In this document: piece by piece, positions 5,815-7,621 of the stretch | Layout of the letters: each line of letters begins with the position of its first letter | Position numbering within the stretch: the stretch's first letter is position 1 | Source: Bacteroidota bacterium | GTDB lineage: Bacteria > Bacteroidota > Bacteroidia > NS11-12g > UBA955 | Assembly: GCA_027488495.1 (NCBI GenBank) | Contig: JAIYBO010000166.1 | Span: 1 to 7,621 of the forward strand | Direction of reading: 5' to 3' | DNA length: 7,621 bases | The notes under the pieces: model-generated | Seen by the model: only the letters and a program-made list of their open reading frames with translations | What the model was told of the DNA's origin: nothing | Database searches by the model: none | Made by a program: the position numbers and the translations under genes

Positions 5815-7395
5815 ATGAAATTCATTTTTAATCGGTTTTTTCGTTGCAAAGCAGTCTTGGCGGTTGTGTTATTGGGGAGTTTGCTGCCATTGAAAGGACA
5901 GTTGATGAGCACGAGGCAGTATATAGATTCCTTCAAATTTGTGGCGATGCAAGAGATGCGGGCGCATGGTGTGCCGGCGAGTATCACTTTGGGGCAGGGG
6001 GTTTTGGAGAGTGCGAGTGGCAATAGCAAATTGGCAAAAAACTGCAACAATCATTTTGGGATTAAGTGCCGAACCAACTGGACGGGCAAGTTTTGTTTGG
6101 CCGATGACGATGCCAAAGACGAGTGTTTTCGGGGGTATGAAACGGCGTTCGATAGCTACAGAGATCATTCTTTGTTTTTGAAGGGTGGAAAGCGGTATTT
6201 TTTTCTGTTCGAATTAACGGCCACAGATTATAAAGGTTGGGCCAATGGCTTGCGTGAGGCGGGTTATGCCACCAATCCCAATTATGGGAATATTTTGATT
6301 GGCGTGATCGAAAAATATCGCCTCAGTCAATACGACTCGATGGTGATTTTGGGCGAGGATTTTTTTACGCCGATATCTGCAACCAATCAAACCACGATGG
6401 AGGTGAATGGCATTCAGGCCATTGTGGCTAAACCGGGGGAAACGCCAGAGGAGGTTGCGGCCAGATACAACATGTCTACTTGGCAGATTTACAAGTACAA
6501 TGATATTTCGAAAGGACAAATGTTGAACCCTGGTGAAATCATTTATTTGAAGCCGAAAAGACGCAAAGCAACGGAAGGAAATCACACCGTGAAGAATGGC
6601 GAAACCATGCGCGATATTTCACAGAAGTACGGCATGAAGGTCAAGCATTTGTATAAGTTGAATCGCTTGGAACCGGGTTTGGAAGTGCGGCCGGGTGAGG
6701 TGATCAATTTGAAGGAAAAGCGTGAAACCCCGCCAGCGATTTTGGAGAGGAACGAAAATCCCAATCAAGTGCGTGCGGTGGATTTGATTTTGAATCAACG
6801 TTCGGTGACCATTGAGAATCGACCCAAGGGTACGGTATACGAAGTTCAGCAAGGGGAAACTTTGCAAGACATCGCCCAGAGAATGGGGGTAACGGCTTTG
6901 GATTTGGCGAGGTGGAATAATTTGGATGGCTATGCCGTTGCGGCCGGACAAATTCTGGTGTTGCGACCCAATGTGAAAATGAGCGAGGAAACGCAGGTGG
7001 ATTATCGCAATTTTATGAGCAATTCGGGCAGTCCGAAATCACCCAGGACCCATATTGTGATTCGGGGTGAAACACTGTTTTCGATCGCTCGGTTGTATAG
7101 TCTGCCGGTTGATTCACTCACGGTTTGGAATCAGCTCCAAGGAAAGCCGCTGATGGTGGATCGCACTTTGTATTTGCAGAGAACGACCGCCGCGGGGAAA
7201 TCCAAGGTGGATCCCAATTCGGGTTCTGTGAATGGTGCTGCAGTGTACGATGCCTTTCATTTTGTGCAACCCGGAGAGACTTTGTATTCGATTTCCCGTA
7301 AATATTCGGTGTCGGTAGACCAGGTGAAAGAGTGGAATCGATTGACTGGCAATCAAATAGAGGTGGGTCAGCGGTTGCGGGTAAGGCCGGAGTGA
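5815..7395 (+). CDS. Exported glucosaminidase (GH73-like) with five LysM modules
   Basis: A 526-residue cell-wall hydrolase expected to cleave N-acetylglucosaminyl bonds in peptidoglycan. Residues 1 to about 28 are a signal peptide (basic start, AVLAVVLLGSLLPL core, end KGQ). The catalytic domain (about 32-172) shows GQGVLESASGNSKLA with probable catalytic Glu65, then NHFGIKC, ECFRGYETAFDSYRDHS and YATNPNYGNILIGVIEKY, the pattern of Bacteroidota glucosaminidases. It has four cysteines (77, 85, 94, 104). Five LysM modules, which bind peptidoglycan, follow at about 200-246, 256-299, 341-384, 412-455 and 481-524, each with a GET motif; the first is the most diverged, and linkers of about 25-40 residues separate modules 2 to 5. 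ATG 5815 is chosen over an in-frame TTG at 5785 because it begins a clean signal peptide and the TTG lies upstream of the promoter element. It is monocistronic and divergent from dsbD. Confidence 0.92.
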   Translation: MKFIFNRFFRCKAVLAVVLLGSLLPLKGQLMSTRQYIDSFKFVAMQEMRAHGVPASITLGQGVLESASGNSKLAKNCNNHFGIKCRTNWTGKFCLADDDAKDECFRGYETAFDSYRDHSLFLKGGKRYFFLFELTATDYKGWANGLREAGYATNPNYGNILIGVIEKYRLSQYDSMVILGEDFFTPISATNQTTMEVNGIQAIVAKPGETPEEVAARYNMSTWQIYKYNDISKGQMLNPGEIIYLKPKRRKATEGNHTVKNGETMRDISQKYGMKVKHLYKLNRLEPGLEVRPGEVINLKEKRETPPAILERNENPNQVRAVDLILNQRSVTIENRPKGTVYEVQQGETLQDIAQRMGVTALDLARWNNLDGYAVAAGQILVLRPNVKMSEETQVDYRNFMSNSGSPKSPRTHIVIRGETLFSIARLYSLPVDSLTVWNQLQGKPLMVDRTLYLQRTTAAGKSKVDPNSGSVNGAAVYDAFHFVQPGETLYSISRKYSVSVDQVKEWNRLTGNQIEVGQRLRVRPE

Positions 7396-7405
7396 TTCGG
7401 GGTTC

Positions 7406-7621
7406 TTACGAACGGATGAGATAGTGGATGGAATTGCCCATGTTCTGTTGTAGTACAATCTCTTTGCTGCCCACATCGGAAAGTCGATCGAAACTTCCCT
7501 GGGGGTGATAGATACTCAGAAGTTCCATGTCTGTATGCAATTGAACCAGCAATCCAAGGTTTTCCAGTGAATGTATGAGGGGTTCGTGGCGATTTTCTTT
7601 GTTGTCGATCACGCACCGAAA
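7406..7621 (-). CDS. 3' end of an unrecognised conserved-looking gene (partial)
   Basis: The last 71 codons and a TAA stop (complement of 7406-7408) of a minus-strand gene that runs off the right edge. The frame is open to the edge. Hydrophobic residues alternate as in a small alpha/beta domain: a helix-like PLIHSLENLGLLVQL, a strand-like MELLSIYHP and the end NSIHYLIRS. A GTG at 7612 could be read as a start, but codons before it stay open (FRC), so the gene probably begins outside the window. I do not recognise the family. The shape, a helix with LENLG followed by a short strand and a final strand, vaguely recalls C-terminal parts of small DUF4265-type proteins; this is a guess. It converges on the glucosaminidase gene with 10 bases between stops and no room for a separate terminator. 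Confidence 0.7.
   Translation of the reverse strand, partial: FRCVIDNKENRHEPLIHSLENLGLLVQLHTDMELLSIYHPQGSFDRLSDVGSKEIVLQQNMGNSIHYLIRS

Noticed and set aside
7368..7616. Alternative minus-strand frame at the right edge
   Set aside because: It overlaps the end of the LysM gene and gives an Arg/Thr/Pro-rich product. The frame ending at 7406 has the codon pattern of a real gene and stays open to the window edge.
1..7621. CRISPR array, tRNA/rRNA, insertion sequence, prophage or defence island
   Set aside because: No direct-repeat array, RNA gene signature, transposase or integrase motif or terminal inverted repeat was seen on either strand; the complete genes are recognisable chromosomal families.

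Overview
The window reads as chromosomal DNA of a Bacteroidota species that has a type IX secretion system (T9SS). The evidence is a C-terminal T9SS sorting domain on the first complete gene, two exact matches to the Bacteroidota promoter element TAnnTTTG, almost no Shine-Dalgarno sequences, and typical family members of the phylum (Bacteroidota-type rhomboid, glucosaminidase-LysM protein, 704-residue DsbD). The genus cannot be named from the sequence.

Layout. Positions 1-56 hold the last codons of a plus-strand gene with an Ala/Thr/Ser-rich tail, closed by a strong intrinsic terminator (79-112). The promoter of the next unit is packed directly against that terminator. Unit A (plus, 125-1687) has three tightly spaced genes: a 124-residue exported protein that is little more than a signal peptide plus a T9SS sorting domain, a SAT2/SSAT-like GNAT acetyltransferase, and a rhomboid-family membrane protein with an unusual active-site motif and an enlarged loop. 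Unit B (minus, 5708 down to 1759) runs dsbD, gmhA, CNT-family nucleoside transporter, with gaps of 7 and 17 bases. It converges on unit A across 71 bases. Unit C (plus, 5815-7395) is divergent from dsbD across 106 bases and encodes an exported glucosaminidase with five LysM modules. The right edge (7406-7621) holds the 3' end of an unrecognised minus-strand gene that converges on unit C with only 10 bases between the stops.

Theme. Most products act in or across the cell envelope: periplasmic thiol reduction (DsbD), LPS core heptose supply (GmhA), nucleoside uptake (CNT), peptidoglycan cleavage (glucosaminidase-LysM), intramembrane proteolysis (rhomboid) and T9SS export (mini-protein). No tRNA, rRNA, CRISPR, insertion sequence, phage gene or recognisable defence system is visible. 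The observations most worth a second look are the sorting-domain-only protein and its operon partners, the altered rhomboid active site, and the repeated arrangement TAnnTTTG-N5-ATG, which implies leaderless or nearly leaderless mRNAs.
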